Below, piece by piece: positions 7,095 through 17,362 of a stretch of 64,000 bases of DNA. A program made the translations under genes and the position numbers. Position 1 is the stretch's first letter. Every line of letters starts with the position of its first letter. The stretch spans positions 124,001 through 188,000 of the forward strand of contig JAYFQW010000001.1 in the NCBI GenBank assembly GCA_034926675.1. The letters run 5' to 3'. Origin of the DNA: Clostridia bacterium. Its GTDB lineage: Bacteria > Bacillota > DTU025. The notes below the pieces were generated by a model. That model ran no database searches, was not told where the DNA came from, and saw only the letters and a program-made list of their open reading frames with translations.

Positions 7095-10055
7095 ATGGCA
7101 AAAGTGAGAGTATTCGAATTGGCCAAGGACCTCAATATGCCGAGCAAGGATCTGGTTACACTATTAAATGAGTTGGGTGTGAAGGCGAAGAATCATATGA
7201 GCGCAATTGATGAAAACGCAGCAAGATATGTGATGCGGAAGTACGGACCTGATGCAGTCAAGGGAGAAGCCAAGGCGTCAGCTCCTGCAGGGGCACCGGT
7301 TGTCGCACCGACGCCTATCCAGCCGGGTCAGCTGGCGCCGGTCGTCTCAGAATGCACGCCAGCAGCAGGTTCGGCGCCTGCGCAAACGCCAACGCCCACT
7401 CCCATAGACATGCAGCTGCAATCGCAGGGGCAGCGGGCGCCGTACTCCGAAGCAGCTCCGGTCGCAACAGGGACAGGCGCGGGAACTGGGCATCCTGTTC
7501 AGCCTGGGATTCAACAGCCATTCAATCCGCAGCATAGGATCGGACCTTCTCAGCAGAGGCCCGCACCATATCCTCAGCAGACCCAGGGTCCGCGGTCGGG
7601 CGATTTTGGGCCGAGGCCTGATGGCAGGCAGTTCCCGCAATCTCAGGGGAGGCCGATGCAGGGCCCTAGGTCAGGCAGGCCGTTGCCGGGAGCGCCCGCT
7701 GGCGGGCAGGCCGGTCAGGTAAGCCAGGTCCAGCGCCCGCTGGATCCGTCTTATCCCTTCATACCCGCTCGTCAAGGCCCGAGGCCGTTCCCTCAGGGTG
7801 GAGCGCCGAGGCCGCCCAGGCCAGTTGGCCAACCAGTCCAACCTGGCCAGGCATGGCAGCAGGGTCCTTCATATTCATCAGGGCAGGCGCGGCCGATGGG
7901 CCCTTCGGGTGGACCCCGTCCCATGGGCGGGCCCGGCGCCGGAATGGCCCGGCCGTATGGCCCACGCCCTACTGGATCAGCTGGCGCTGGCGCTAGGCGC
8001 GGTCCCGGCCTCTCAGTGCCTCCTCCACCTCAGACGGCGACTCCGGCGCCTCCGAGCCGCGGGGCCAAGGGAAAGTCGCAGTGGACTGGGCGAGGAAGGC
8101 GCGGGGAACTAGGTGAAGAGGGATCGGATCGTCCTAGCGCTCGCGCGGATAAGCGAGGGCGTAAGAAGGCGCCCACGTCTGCGCCTCTCGATGATGCACG
8201 ACTCATCGGACGCCGTATCGTGTCCGGTGAGATGGATATCGATAGCGAAGACGAGGTAGGCATCAAGCGCTCCGTCCGCAGACGCGAAAAGGCGGCCAAG
8301 GTCAAACGAGTGGAGATAGGGTCCGCCATAGCGGTGCGTGATCTCGCCGCGAAGCTGGAGATTCCCGCCTCGGAGGTGGTTTCGAGGCTGATTCGGCTTG
8401 GCGTGATGGTCAACATCAATCAGGAGATTGAAGGGGAAGTTGCGCAGATACTCGCAACTGATCTGGGTTTTGAAGCAGAGCTCACGTCAGAGCGGGAGGA
8501 ACGCGAAGTCGCAATTGCTCAGGTGGAGGATTCCGAGGAGAGCCTCAAGCCGAGGCCTCCGGTGGTCACCATCATGGGTCACGTTGACCATGGCAAGACT
8601 TCTCTCCTAGATGCAATCAGAGAGACCAACGTGACTGCTACAGAGGCTGGAGGCATTACGCAGCACATAGGCGCCTACCAGGTTGAACTGCGCGGAAGGA
8701 AGATCACCTTCCTCGATACTCCAGGACACGAGGCGTTCACGGCTATGCGCGCCCGCGGGGCGCAGGTCACTGATGTGGCGGTACTAGTCGTGGCAGCCGA
8801 CGATGGAGTAATGCCCCAGACAATCGAGGCGGTGAACCACGCGCGGGACGCGAAGGTGCCCATCGTGGTCGCGATAAACAAGATCGACAGGCCAGGCGCT
8901 CAGCCTGAGCGAGTTCAGAGGCAGCTTGCAGAGATCGGCCTTGTCTCTGAGGAGTGGGGCGGCGATACTGTCATGGCGCCAGTATCGGCGCTTCGAAGGC
9001 AGGGAATCGAAGACCTCCTTGAGATGATCCTTCTCGTGGCCGATATGCGAGATATCAAAGCCAACCCCGACAGACCCGCGTGGGGCACTGTTGTGGAGGC
9101 CAGAATTGACCGAGGACGTGGCCCAGTCGCAACGGTGCTGATCCAGAAGGGCACACTGAAGGTGGGCGACAACTGTCTGGTGGGTGAGACGTTCGGCAGG
9201 GTGAGAGCGATGGCCGACTACATTGGGCAATCAGTGGAGGTGGCCACCCCATCGATGCCCGTGGAGGTGCTTGGCCTCAGCGAGGTCCCGGAGGCCGGAG
9301 ACGTGTTCCAGGTCGTCACCGATGAGCGCGAGGCCAAACAGGTCGCAGAGAGACGCGCGGACCGCCGACGCCAATCGGTGATGAAGGATACGAAGAAGGT
9401 CTCTCTCGAAGATCTGTTCAGCCAGATCAAGGAGGGAGAGGTCAAGGAGCTCAGGGTAGTCATCAAGGCCGACGTTCAGGGCTCTGTAGAGGCAGTGCGG
9501 CAGGCGCTTGAGAAGCTGTCTACCTCCGAGGTCAGGGTCAATGTGATCCACGGCGGAGTGGGAGCGGTGAGCGAGTGGGATGTGATGCTCGCATCTGCAT
9601 CCAACGCTATCGTGATCGGTTTCAACGTGAGGCCGGACGGTGCAGCGGCGAACTCTGCCGAGATTGAACAGGTTGACGTGAGGCTGTATCGGGTAATCTA
9701 CGATGCTATCGACGATGTTAAGAAGGCAATGGAAGGGCTTCTAGAGCCTGAGTTCCGCGAGGTTGTGTACGGCCACGCCGAAGTGAGAGAGACGTTCAAG
9801 GTGCCCAAGGTGGGAGTGGTGGCAGGCTGCTACATCACTGATGGCAAGGTCACCAGGTCTGCCAGAGTGCGGCTCATTCGTGACGGAGTCGTTGCGTTTG
9901 AAGGAAAGATAGCCTCGCTCAAGAGGTTTAAGGATGATGCGCGCGAAGTGGCCGCAGGGTTCGAGTGCGGAATCGGCATAGAGAACTGGAACGATATTCG
10001 CGAAAAGGACATCATCGAAGCGTTTGGCAAAGAAGAGGTAAAGCGCGAGCTGTAG
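7095..10055 (+). CDS. infB: Translation initiation factor IF-2
   Basis: A 986-residue protein. Residues 1-55 form an IF2-N domain ([26 protein letters not shown]). A long low-complexity linker rich in Pro, Gly, Gln and Arg covers ~60-380. A second IF2-N module sits at ~399-455. The GTPase domain has GHVDHGKT (495-502), a [12 protein letters not shown] switch region, DTPGHEAF and NKID (595-598). Domains III-IV end at KREL. IF-2 positions initiator tRNA and joins the subunits during initiation. The linker is unusually long and proline-rich, which inflates the protein relative to the ~700-900 residues of many homologs. Codon use in the linker is otherwise like the neighbours. Confidence 0.96.
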   Translation: MAKVRVFELAKDLNMPSKDLVTLLNELGVKAKNHMSAIDENAARYVMRKYGPDAVKGEAKASAPAGAPVVAPTPIQPGQLAPVVSECTPAAGSAPAQTPTPTPIDMQLQSQGQRAPYSEAAPVATGTGAGTGHPVQPGIQQPFNPQHRIGPSQQRPAPYPQQTQGPRSGDFGPRPDGRQFPQSQGRPMQGPRSGRPLPGAPAGGQAGQVSQVQRPLDPSYPFIPARQGPRPFPQGGAPRPPRPVGQPVQPGQAWQQGPSYSSGQARPMGPSGGPRPMGGPGAGMARPYGPRPTGSAGAGARRGPGLSVPPPPQTATPAPPSRGAKGKSQWTGRGRRGELGEEGSDRPSARADKRGRKKAPTSAPLDDARLIGRRIVSGEMDIDSEDEVGIKRSVRRREKAAKVKRVEIGSAIAVRDLAAKLEIPASEVVSRLIRLGVMVNINQEIEGEVAQILATDLGFEAELTSEREEREVAIAQVEDSEESLKPRPPVVTIMGHVDHGKTSLLDAIRETNVTATEAGGITQHIGAYQVELRGRKITFLDTPGHEAFTAMRARGAQVTDVAVLVVAADDGVMPQTIEAVNHARDAKVPIVVAINKIDRPGAQPERVQRQLAEIGLVSEEWGGDTVMAPVSALRRQGIEDLLEMILLVADMRDIKANPDRPAWGTVVEARIDRGRGPVATVLIQKGTLKVGDNCLVGETFGRVRAMADYIGQSVEVATPSMPVEVLGLSEVPEAGDVFQVVTDEREAKQVAERRADRRRQSVMKDTKKVSLEDLFSQIKEGEVKELRVVIKADVQGSVEAVRQALEKLSTSEVRVNVIHGGVGAVSEWDVMLASASNAIVIGFNVRPDGAAANSAEIEQVDVRLYRVIYDAIDDVKKAMEGLLEPEFREVVYGHAEVRETFKVPKVGVVAGCYITDGKVTRSARVRLIRDGVVAFEGKIASLKRFKDDAREVAAGFECGIGIENWNDIREKDIIEAFGKEEVKREL

Positions 10056-10122
10056 CCTGCGAATCCAGTTGAATAGGGACAGTCCGTGCTGAGCGCCAGC
10101 GGGTGGAAGGAGGCGGCGCGCG

Positions 10123-10515
10123 GTGCCAACACATCGCTCCGACCGCATTCGGGCGGCATTCCGTGAAGAGATCTCACAGATGCTCCGCCGCGATCTTAAG
10201 GACCCAAGGCTTGGGTTTGTGACCGTAACCGATGTCGAGGTCAGCGGAGATCTGCAGCACGCAAAGGTCTATGTGAGCATTCTCGGCGATGAGAACTCCA
10301 GGACCCAGACGATGCATGCTCTGGAGAGCGCGAAAGGATACATCAGATCGGAGATCGGGCATCGTGTTCCGTTGCGGCTTACGCCGGAGATATCGTTCGC
10401 CTACGATGATTCCATTGAGCGTGGCGCCCACCTGCTGAAACTCATTCACGACGTGCAGGCGGGCCCCGCTGGGCCTGGGGATGAGATTGAGCATGGCGAG
10501 GAGGACCGCAGTTGA
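10123..10515 (+). CDS. rbfA: Ribosome-binding factor A
   Basis: A 130-residue protein starting at GTG 10123 with SD AAGGAGG 8 nt upstream. It matches RbfA: THRSDRIRAAFREEISQMLRRDLKDPRLGFVTVTDVEVSGDLQHA, then VPLRLTPEISFAYDDSIERGAHL. RbfA is a KH-like 30S maturation factor needed for 16S processing and cold adaptation. It sits two positions from rimP's cluster partners as expected. The stop overlaps the TTG start of the next gene by 4 bp (TTGA). The YlxP gene that often precedes rbfA in Bacillus is absent. Confidence 0.93.
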   Translation: MPTHRSDRIRAAFREEISQMLRRDLKDPRLGFVTVTDVEVSGDLQHAKVYVSILGDENSRTQTMHALESAKGYIRSEIGHRVPLRLTPEISFAYDDSIERGAHLLKLIHDVQAGPAGPGDEIEHGEEDRS

Positions 10516-11498
10516 ACATCCCTGATGATGTTCTCCGCGCCATTGCGGAGGCTAGTTCCATTCTCATCACTACCCACGTGATTCCAGATGGCGATGCGAT
10601 TGGCTCCATGCTGGGGATGAAGATGGCTCTGGAACAGATCGGGCTTTCGCCGGTCGCCGCCATTTCGGACCCGGTGCCTGCTTCTCTTAGGTTCCTTCCC
10701 GGAGCGGGATCGGTTCTGGGCCCGGAGGACCTGCTTTCCAGCTACGGCGTTGCACTGGTGCTCGATTGCGGCGATATCGAGCGAGTGGGCCGGGTCGCAA
10801 ACGCCGTCCGGGGCAGTGCAGCTGTGGTGAACGTTGATCACCACGCCACCAACGACGAGTTCGGCACTTACAACTGGGTGGACACGCAGGCGGCGGCAAC
10901 GGCTGAGCTGGCAGCGCAGATAATCCGTGCGCTTGGGGTGGAGTACACTCCGGAGATAGCTGCCTGTCTGTATGCGGGGATCTCTACTGACACGGGGTCG
11001 TTTCGCTACTCCAACACTCGCGCTGCCACACTGCGGACAGCGGCGGAGCTTATCGAGGCAGGCGCACGGCCGTGGGAGATCGCGCAGAACATATACGACA
11101 GCAAACCATACGGCTCCCTTGCAGCTCTGGCTGAGGTGATCCTCGGCATCGAGTTCAGTTGCGACGGATTGCTCGCCTCCATGAACATCACTGCCGAGAT
11201 AATGGCTAAGCACGGGGTCTCTGAGGGAGATACTGAGGGATACATCGGCTACGCAAGGTCAGTTGCAGGGGTTGAGGCAGCAGTGGCCTTCCGCGAGGCG
11301 CCGGATGGGCTCATAAGGATAGGCTTTCGATCCAAGGAGAAGGTGGATGTGGCTCGCGTCGCCTCCGACTTCGGCGGAGGCGGGCACGTGCGGGCATCAG
11401 GATGCACTATGCCTGGGCCTCTTCCAGAGGCCAGGTCCAAGGTGATGTTGAGGCTCCGCACAGCGCTCCGGGAGGCTGGCTACACTTGGACGGAATAG
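10512..11498 (+). CDS. nrnA: Bifunctional oligoribonuclease/PAP phosphatase, DHH family
   Basis: A 328-residue DHH-DHHA1 phosphoesterase. Motifs: ITTHVIPDGDAIGSMLG (motif I), LDCGD (motif II), VNVDHHATNDEFG (the DHH motif), GISTDTGSFRYSNT, and a C-terminal DHHA1 domain with FGGGGHVRASG. NrnA degrades very short RNA oligonucleotides and can dephosphorylate pAp, using two metal ions held by the Asp/His motifs. The TTG start overlaps the rbfA stop and follows GAGGAGG. Position between rbfA and truB is common in Clostridia and fits a role in RNA turnover. Confidence 0.92.
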   Translation: MNIPDDVLRAIAEASSILITTHVIPDGDAIGSMLGMKMALEQIGLSPVAAISDPVPASLRFLPGAGSVLGPEDLLSSYGVALVLDCGDIERVGRVANAVRGSAAVVNVDHHATNDEFGTYNWVDTQAAATAELAAQIIRALGVEYTPEIAACLYAGISTDTGSFRYSNTRAATLRTAAELIEAGARPWEIAQNIYDSKPYGSLAALAEVILGIEFSCDGLLASMNITAEIMAKHGVSEGDTEGYIGYARSVAGVEAAVAFREAPDGLIRIGFRSKEKVDVARVASDFGGGGHVRASGCTMPGPLPEARSKVMLRLRTALREAGYTWTE

Positions 11499-12403
11499 TC
11501 GCAGTACATAAGGCGCCCGGGATGACGTCTCACGACGTTGTGGCCATGGCAAGGCGCATCACCAAAGAGCGGTCGTGTGGACACACGGGCACACTGGATC
11601 CCGGAGCCACTGGGGTCCTTGTTCTCTGTTTCGGGAAATCCACTCGCCTGTCCCAATTCCTAATGGACCTTCCCAAGGAGTACGTGGCAGAGATGGTCTA
11701 CGGAGTTTCCACAGATACCGGCGATTCGGAAGGGCGGATCACCTCCGCAGACTCCGACTTCGCCATTCCTCTGTCGGCTGTGTGCGCTGCAATCGAAGGG
11801 TTCCAAGGGGAGATCGAGCAGATTCCTCCGATGGTGTCCGCCGTTCACCACGAGGGTCGCAGGCTATATGAACTTGCGCGGGAAGGGATAGAGGTTGCGC
11901 GGACCCCGCGGCGAGTGATCATACACCAGATCAGCCCCGTCGATGTAGGCGCCTGGCCGGATCCTGTTGTTCCGGGTTCGCGAGGCCAGATCCGCGTCAG
12001 GTGCTCCAAAGGCACCTACATTCGCACTCTGTGCCAGGACATATGCAAGAGCCTTGGAGTATCAGGCCACATGGGATCGCTGGTCCGAACGGAGTCGGCG
12101 GGCTTCACATTGGCTGAGTCAGTCACCCTCGGACAGCTTGAGGAGGCGGCCCGTGAAGGCGTGCTCGATATGATGGTGCATGAACCTGCCAGGGGCATCC
12201 GGCACATGCTCACCTTCGAGCTTACGCAGGTGGAATCAGCAAGGGTGGCCTGTGGTGCTCCCGTCCTGCGCCCAGCTTCCAGCGCAGCCGATGGAGAGAG
12301 GGTGGGGCTGATCTGCCCAGATGGATCCCTCGCAGCTATCGGACTGGCGACTCGTGCGGAACAGGGAATCATCATCCGGCCGGTTATCGTCTTTAATGCC
12401 TGA
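11486..12403 (+). CDS. truB: tRNA pseudouridine(55) synthase TruB
   Basis: A 305-residue protein if started at TTG 11486 (MDGIVAVHKAPGMTSHDVV), which matches the family N-terminus; the 28 codons upstream lie inside nrnA and look non-native. The catalytic motif GHTGTLDPGATGVL has Asp38 as nucleophile. KGTYIRTLCQDI and a C-terminal PUA-like region follow. TruB isomerises U55 in the T-loop of tRNAs. It overlaps nrnA by 13 bp and is 11 bp before ribF, so it belongs to the same transcription unit. Confidence 0.93.
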   Translation: MDGIVAVHKAPGMTSHDVVAMARRITKERSCGHTGTLDPGATGVLVLCFGKSTRLSQFLMDLPKEYVAEMVYGVSTDTGDSEGRITSADSDFAIPLSAVCAAIEGFQGEIEQIPPMVSAVHHEGRRLYELAREGIEVARTPRRVIIHQISPVDVGAWPDPVVPGSRGQIRVRCSKGTYIRTLCQDICKSLGVSGHMGSLVRTESAGFTLAESVTLGQLEEAAREGVLDMMVHEPARGIRHMLTFELTQVESARVACGAPVLRPASSAADGERVGLICPDGSLAAIGLATRAEQGIIIRPVIVFNA

Positions 12404-12414
12404 GGTGTTTTTGA

Positions 12415-13380
12415 ATGCAGTCTTTGTTGATCGATGGCGATGCGCATCTGAAAGACAGCGCCCATGTGTACGTGCTTGGAGTGTTCGACGGGGTTCACCT
12501 AGGGCATCAGGCTCTAATACGCGAGGCGACGAGCCGAGCTCAAGCGCGCAAGGTTGGCGCATACACCTTCGATGTGCATCCACTCGCAGTAATAGACCCC
12601 CCTCATGCACCTTCCATGATTGCCACACTCCCTGAGAAGCTCGTCCTTCTTGCCGAGGCAGGGGTGGATCTATGCGTTGTGCAGCGATTCAGTCATGAAT
12701 ACGCGGCTCTTACGCCTGAGGAGTTCGTGGAACGAGTCATTATCGATACCCTGGGCGCCCGCGAGATAGTCATTGGGTTCAACTACAGTTTCGGTCGACG
12801 TGGAGAGGGCTCCCCAGCCATACTGCAGAGCCTCTGCAGCGCGAGGGGAGTTGCGGTAACCTGTGTTTCGCCTGTAATGCAGGATGGGCTGCCGGTGGCA
12901 AGCACGGAGATCAGATCCGCGATCGCTTCCGGGGATGTGGAGAGGGCAGCGCGCCTTCTCGGCAGGCCGCACCGTGTTCAAGGCCCTGTCGTGAGGGGCA
13001 GGGGCGTTGGAAGGACCATAGGAATGCCTACGGCGAACGTAGCCGTGGCGCCGGAGATCTCGATTCCAGCTGATGGAGTGTACGCTGTTATTGCAACGTG
13101 GCGCCGGACGCCTGGCGGCGCCAGGGAACGGGCAGCAGGCGTGTGCGACATCGGCTGGCGTCCTACGTTCCCCGGCGTCACACCCGCGCGCGTGGTGGAG
13201 GCGCACCTGCTGAGAGTGGACGAGGATCTGTATGGGCTTGACTTGAGGCTCGAGTTCATTGCAAGGCTGCGGGATGAGATCCGTTTTCGGGACCCGGCCG
13301 CGCTCCGAGCCCAGGTGGCTGCCGACATCGAACGGGCGATGCAGGTTCTCAGCGTTTACACCAGTTCTCAACTATGCTAA
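12415..13380 (+). CDS. ribF: Bifunctional riboflavin kinase/FAD synthetase
   Basis: A 321-residue protein. The N-terminal nucleotidyltransferase domain has the GVFDGVHLGHQAL signature with HxGH at His28 and His31. The C-terminal riboflavin kinase domain starts near residue 180 (GRPHRVQGPVVRGRGVGRTIGMPTANV). It phosphorylates riboflavin to FMN and then adenylates FMN to FAD. It is normal length and in the usual truB-ribF-rpsO order. The last codons overlap the predicted rpsO promoter. Confidence 0.94.
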   Translation: MQSLLIDGDAHLKDSAHVYVLGVFDGVHLGHQALIREATSRAQARKVGAYTFDVHPLAVIDPPHAPSMIATLPEKLVLLAEAGVDLCVVQRFSHEYAALTPEEFVERVIIDTLGAREIVIGFNYSFGRRGEGSPAILQSLCSARGVAVTCVSPVMQDGLPVASTEIRSAIASGDVERAARLLGRPHRVQGPVVRGRGVGRTIGMPTANVAVAPEISIPADGVYAVIATWRRTPGGARERAAGVCDIGWRPTFPGVTPARVVEAHLLRVDEDLYGLDLRLEFIARLRDEIRFRDPAALRAQVAADIERAMQVLSVYTSSQLC

Positions 13381-13383
13381 AAT
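13355..13383 (+). promoter_or_regulatory. Sigma-A promoter for rpsO-pnp
   Basis: TTTACA (13355-13360), 17 bp, TAAAAT (13378-13383); both boxes match consensus at 5 of 6 positions with ideal spacing. It overlaps the ribF stop and would give a ~105-nt rpsO leader, so rpsO and pnp can be transcribed independently of the upstream operon. Confidence 0.65.
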
Positions 13384-13492
13384 GGATATCGCTGGCTCGC
13401 AGGGCGGGCCGATTCAACCCTACACTAGGACTGCCGAGGCTCCAACGGCTCTCTTGGTGAGGGCGTTTACGCTATAGGAGGTGCCATCAGTC

Positions 13493-13762
13493 TTGAGCCT
13501 AATGCCAGAGCAGAAAAAGGCAGTGATCGAGAAGTACCGAGTGCATGAGTCCGATACCGGGTCTCCAGAAGTCCAGATAGCAATCCTCACAGAACGGATA
13601 AACTATCTCACAGAGCATCTGAAATCCCACAAGAAAGACCATCACTCCAGGCGTGGCTTGCTGAAGATGGTAGGCTCGCGCCGAGCGCTTCTCGACTATC
13701 TTAAGGCCAAGGATGTGGAGAGATACCGGGGCATCGTTGAGAAGCTCGGGCTCCGCAAGTAG
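13493..13762 (+). CDS. rpsO: 30S ribosomal protein S15
   Basis: An 89-residue protein from TTG 13493 ([19 protein letters not shown]), the standard S15 length; an in-frame GTG at 13481 lies inside the SD sequence AGGAGGTG and is rejected as a start. The conserved core [36 protein letters not shown] is intact. S15 binds the central domain of 16S rRNA early in 30S assembly, and in many bacteria it represses its own mRNA through the leader. Placed directly before pnp, as usual. Confidence 0.96.
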   Translation: MSLMPEQKKAVIEKYRVHESDTGSPEVQIAILTERINYLTEHLKSHKKDHHSRRGLLKMVGSRRALLDYLKAKDVERYRGIVEKLGLRK

Positions 13763-13774
13763 GATAGTGGCGTC

Positions 13775-13808
13775 GAGAGCGGGTGTTGTAGTATCCCGCT
13801 CTCTTCTT
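13775..13808 (+). terminator. Hairpin between rpsO and pnp, partial terminator or attenuator
   Basis: GAGAGCGGG (13775-13783), an 11-nt loop, CCCGCTCTC (13795-13803), then TTCTTCGT. The 9-bp stem is perfect but the T-run is interrupted, so read-through into pnp is likely. In enterobacteria the rpsO-pnp interval carries an RNase III site that controls pnp; this hairpin could serve either purpose. Confidence 0.55.
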
Positions 13809-13858
13809 CGTGGACTCGTGGACGCGATTCCCTGCATATCGAGGAGGTAGGTGACTGA

Positions 13859-16090
13859 ATGCATCAGGTTTTCGAGGCAGTCGTGGGCGGAAGGAAACTA
13901 GTCGTCGAAACTGGCAAGCTGGCCCAGCAGGCCAGCGGTTCGGTGTTTTGCCGGTACGGCGACACAGTAGTCCTGGTGACTGCGACGGCCTCTAAGGATC
14001 CGAGAGAGGGCATCGATTTCTTTCCCCTCCTTGTGGACTATGAGGAGAGGCTATACGCCGTGGGGAAGATCCCAGGTGGGTTCATCAAGCGGGAGGGCAG
14101 GCCAAGTGAGGCAGCCGTACTCTCCGGTCGCATGATCGACAGGCCGATCAGGCCCCTGTTCCCCGAGGGCTTCCGCAACGATGTTCAGGTCGTGGCTACT
14201 GTTATGTCGGTTGAGCCGGGCGTTGAGCCTTCCATTCTGGCGATGAATGGCGCGTCAATCGCGCTGTCCATCTCCGCGATTCCGTTCGAGGGCCCCATCG
14301 CTGGGGTGAAGGTGGGGCTGGTGGATGGCAAATTCGTGATCAACCCAGATGCGGAGCAGGCCGAGAAGTCCTCGATGTCCGTCGTAGTCGCGGGCACTAG
14401 GGATGCCGTGCTTATGGTGGAGGCAGGCGCAAGTGAGGCGCCGGAGGCCACCGCTCTGGAAGCGATCATGTTTGCACATGAGGAGATCAAACGGATAATC
14501 GCATTCCAAGATGAGATCATTGCGGCAGTCGGAGTTCCTAAGACGCCGTTCACCTCGTTCGATCCTGATCCGGAACTTGTGGCCAAGGTCCGCGCATATG
14601 CAGAGAGTGCGCTCGATGATGCCGTGAGGAACTCGGACAAGCTTTCGCGCGAGGAGAGCACAGAGGCCGTGAAGGCCGATGCCATGGCCCATTTCGCCGA
14701 GGAGATGGGCGAGGATGCGCCGATGAAGGACATCGCGGCGGTGCTTGATAAGGTCCTCAAGCAGATAGTGCGCAAGATGATCGCGGTGGAAGGGATCCGC
14801 CCAGATGGAAGGGCGCTCAACGAGATTCGCCCGCTTTCCTGCGAGGTGGGCCTCCTGCCTCGGGTTCATGGCTCCGCCATGTTCCGAAGAGGGCAAACTC
14901 AGGTCATCACTGCCTGTACGCTCGGCGCCGTTGGGGATGAGCAGATCCTAGACGGGCTCGGCCTCGAGGAGTCCAAGCGCTACATGCACCACTACAACTT
15001 CCCTCCCTACAGCGTAGGCGAGGTCAAGCCGATGCGCGGACCCGGCAGGCGTGAAATCGGGCACGGCGCCCTGGCTGAGCGCGCGCTTCTGCCTGTGATC
15101 CCTCCGGTGGAGGAGTTCCCGTATACGATTAGGCTGGTATCTGAGGTGGTCGAATCCAACGGTTCGTCAAGCCAGGCATCGGTGTGCGGCAGCACACTCT
15201 CTCTTATGGATGCTGGAGTGCCTATCAAGAAGCCGGTGGCGGGCGTAGCGATGGGTCTTGTGAAGTATGAGGATAGGTTCACTGTTCTTACCGACATACA
15301 AGGCCTGGAGGACGCGCTGGGCGACATGGACTTCAAGGTGGCCGGGACCCGGGATGGGATAACAGCCATCCAGATGGACATGAAGGCAAGAGGGATCTCC
15401 CGGGAGATACTCGAGAAGGCCCTCGAGCAGGCGCGCCAGGGCAGGCTGTTCATCCTCGACAAGATGCTCTCTGTCATCCCTGAGCCTAGGACGGAGCTTT
15501 CGCCGTATGCCCCCAGAATGCTCACGATCACGATCGATCCCGACAAGATCCGCGATGTGATCGGGCCCGGCGGCAAGATGATCAGGAAGATCATCGAGCT
15601 CACTGGCGCGAAGATCGACATCGAAGACGATGGCAGAGTGTTCATCGCCTCCATAGACATGGATAAGGCCAAGGCTGCGGTGGATATGATCACGAACCTG
15701 GTGCATGACCCGGCGCCGGGAGAGGTGTACGCGGGCAAGGTCACTCGCCTGATGCCTTTCGGCGCCTTCGTGGAGATCCTTCCGGGCAAGGAGGGACTGG
15801 TGCACATCTCGCAGCTGGCTCATGAGCGAGTGGCCGCGGTCGAGGATGTCGTTAGCGTGGGAGACGAGATCTCAGTGCGCGTGTCCGAGATCGACAAGCA
15901 AGGCAGAATCAACCTCTCGCGAAAGGATCTGCTTCCGAAGCCCGAGGGTCTGGCGTCTGATCCTGGGCCACGTGGACCAGTGGGTGGTCAGGGCGCTGGC
16001 ACTGGTTTTAGACCACGGCCATTCGGAGGCGGTTCTCGTCCGCCTCAGGGCAGCAACGGCCCTGGCAGGGATGGCGAACACCGCCGCTAG
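13859..16090 (+). CDS. pnp: Polyribonucleotide nucleotidyltransferase (PNPase)
   Basis: A 743-residue protein with all PNPase domains: RNase PH 1 (from residue 1; [14 protein letters not shown]), alpha-helical linker (~240-310), RNase PH 2 (FRRGQTQVI, then [22 protein letters not shown]), KH domain (IGPGG, residues 568-572) and S1 domain (~620-690, [29 protein letters not shown]). A Gly/Arg/Pro-rich tail ends the protein. PNPase degrades RNA phosphorolytically 3'-5' and can add heteropolymeric tails. ATG 13859 follows GAGGAGG at good spacing. Intrinsic terminator directly downstream. Confidence 0.97.
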   Translation: MHQVFEAVVGGRKLVVETGKLAQQASGSVFCRYGDTVVLVTATASKDPREGIDFFPLLVDYEERLYAVGKIPGGFIKREGRPSEAAVLSGRMIDRPIRPLFPEGFRNDVQVVATVMSVEPGVEPSILAMNGASIALSISAIPFEGPIAGVKVGLVDGKFVINPDAEQAEKSSMSVVVAGTRDAVLMVEAGASEAPEATALEAIMFAHEEIKRIIAFQDEIIAAVGVPKTPFTSFDPDPELVAKVRAYAESALDDAVRNSDKLSREESTEAVKADAMAHFAEEMGEDAPMKDIAAVLDKVLKQIVRKMIAVEGIRPDGRALNEIRPLSCEVGLLPRVHGSAMFRRGQTQVITACTLGAVGDEQILDGLGLEESKRYMHHYNFPPYSVGEVKPMRGPGRREIGHGALAERALLPVIPPVEEFPYTIRLVSEVVESNGSSSQASVCGSTLSLMDAGVPIKKPVAGVAMGLVKYEDRFTVLTDIQGLEDALGDMDFKVAGTRDGITAIQMDMKARGISREILEKALEQARQGRLFILDKMLSVIPEPRTELSPYAPRMLTITIDPDKIRDVIGPGGKMIRKIIELTGAKIDIEDDGRVFIASIDMDKAKAAVDMITNLVHDPAPGEVYAGKVTRLMPFGAFVEILPGKEGLVHISQLAHERVAAVEDVVSVGDEISVRVSEIDKQGRINLSRKDLLPKPEGLASDPGPRGPVGGQGAGTGFRPRPFGGGSRPPQGSNGPGRDGEHRR

Positions 16091-16131
16091 AGGCCATAAT
16101 CTGCAACTCAACATGGAACAGCACAGTAGAT

Positions 16132-16157
16132 AGCCGGATCACGTCCGGCTGTTTTCT
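16132..16157 (+). terminator. Rho-independent terminator after pnp
   Basis: AGCCGGA (16132-16138), loop TCACG, TCCGGCT (16144-16150), followed by GTTTTCT. Perfect 7-bp GC-rich stem with a T-rich tail, 42 bp after the pnp stop. It separates the translation/RNA block from the fermentation operon. Confidence 0.8.
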
Positions 16158-16228
16158 ATTTAAGAAGGGACTTTCGAGGTTGGGGCGAATATTCGGTATT
16201 GTATTACCAAGCGAAGGTGGTGGGCCCA

Positions 16229-17362
16229 TTGGGCCAAGTCGAATCGGAGATCAAGGTGCTGGTGGTGAACCCAGGTTCTACATCTACCAGGGTGGCCATA
16301 TATCACGGGCGCGACCAGGTGTACACAGACAATATCCAACACCCCGCACGCGAGCTCGCGGCATTCCCCTGCATATCCGATCAGCTCGAATACAGGAAGT
16401 CGGCGGTTGCCGAAAGCCTTGCCTCATCTGGATACACCGCGTCCGATTTCGACGCAGTGGTGTCGCGAGGAGGTGCTGTACGCCCCGTTTCCGGGGGGGT
16501 ATACAAAATCGATGAGGCAGTGATTGATGATGTCACTCACAGGCCGAGCACGGAGCATGCGGCGAACCTCGGTGCGGTGATCGCAGCGGATATCGCACGT
16601 ACTGCCGGAATCAGCGCCTTCCTGGTGGATCCCATATCTGTGGACGAATTCGAACCCCTGGCCAGGCTTTCGGGCCTCCCCGAGCTGCCCCGGGTTTCGC
16701 TCTTGCATGCGCTCTCGATTCGCGCTACTGCTAAGAAGGCGGCGGAGCGCCTGGACCGTAAGGTGGCGGATATCAATGTGATCGTCGCACACATGGGCGG
16801 TGGGATCACGGTATGTCCAGTGAAACGCGGGCGCATGATCGACGCCAATGGGGCAAACGACGAGGGGCCGCTCTCTCCGGAACGATCTGGGTCAATCGCG
16901 GCGAAGGACCTTGCGGAGATATGTTTCTCGGGCAAGTACACTGAACGGGAACTCATATTCAGGCTGACCCATGCCTCAGGGCTTGTGGCTCACTTGGGAA
17001 CTAGCGATGCCAGGACGATTGAGGAGATGATCGAGAGCGGCGATGCCCACGCATCGCTGGTGGTGCAGGCAATGTGCTGCCAGATCGCCAAGGAGATCGG
17101 GGCGATGGCGACGGTGCTCTCGGGTGATGTGGACGCCATAGCGCTCACCGGCGGGCTTGCTGCCTGGGATCGGGTGGTGTCGGACCTCACTGCAAGGTGC
17201 AGATTCATATCTCAGATCCTCGTGTTCCCCGGAGAGAACGAGATGGAGGCTCTCGCCCTCGGCGCGCTTGGGGCGCTGCTTGGCACTGAGGAGGTCAAGT
17301 CGTATGCCGCAGAGGCGGGGAAATGCCAGGGAGAACCAGGGAGGAGGAACGGGCTGTGCTGA
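16229..17362 (+). CDS. buk: Butyrate kinase family acyl kinase, copy 1
   Basis: A 377-residue ASKHA-fold kinase. TTG 16229 is chosen because AAGGTGG lies 8 nt upstream and it leaves only a short lead before the family N-terminus IKVLVVNPGSTSTRVAIY (phosphate 1 loop). HMGGGITVCPVKRGRMIDANGANDEGPLSPERSGS is the conserved acetate/butyrate kinase core, and AIALTGGLAAW is the adenosine motif. The enzyme transfers phosphate from an acyl-phosphate to ADP, yielding ATP and a short-chain fatty acid. It overlaps the next gene, a phosphotransbutyrylase, by 7 bp. Substrate could be butyryl-, isobutyryl- or isovaleryl-phosphate; the presence of a second copy suggests divided substrates or isozymes. Confidence 0.88.
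   Translation: MGQVESEIKVLVVNPGSTSTRVAIYHGRDQVYTDNIQHPARELAAFPCISDQLEYRKSAVAESLASSGYTASDFDAVVSRGGAVRPVSGGVYKIDEAVIDDVTHRPSTEHAANLGAVIAADIARTAGISAFLVDPISVDEFEPLARLSGLPELPRVSLLHALSIRATAKKAAERLDRKVADINVIVAHMGGGITVCPVKRGRMIDANGANDEGPLSPERSGSIAAKDLAEICFSGKYTERELIFRLTHASGLVAHLGTSDARTIEEMIESGDAHASLVVQAMCCQIAKEIGAMATVLSGDVDAIALTGGLAAWDRVVSDLTARCRFISQILVFPGENEMEALALGALGALLGTEEVKSYAAEAGKCQGEPGRRNGLC

Noticed and set aside
13775-13808. Full-strength terminator separating rpsO from pnp
   Set aside because: The T-run is broken (TTCTTCGT) and no promoter for pnp was found between it and the pnp start, so complete termination would silence pnp. Recorded as a partial terminator instead.
15007-15823. Two long minus-strand frames (266 and 218 codons) opposite pnp
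   Set aside because: Antisense to the conserved second RNase PH, KH and S1 domains of PNPase, with Ser- and His-rich composition typical of mirror frames.
16158-16228. Sigma-54 promoter for the buk-ptb-kor operon
   Set aside because: I looked for GG-N10-GC in the gap after the pnp terminator and found no match; a TTGGGG/TATTAC pair with 16-bp spacing is too weak to list.
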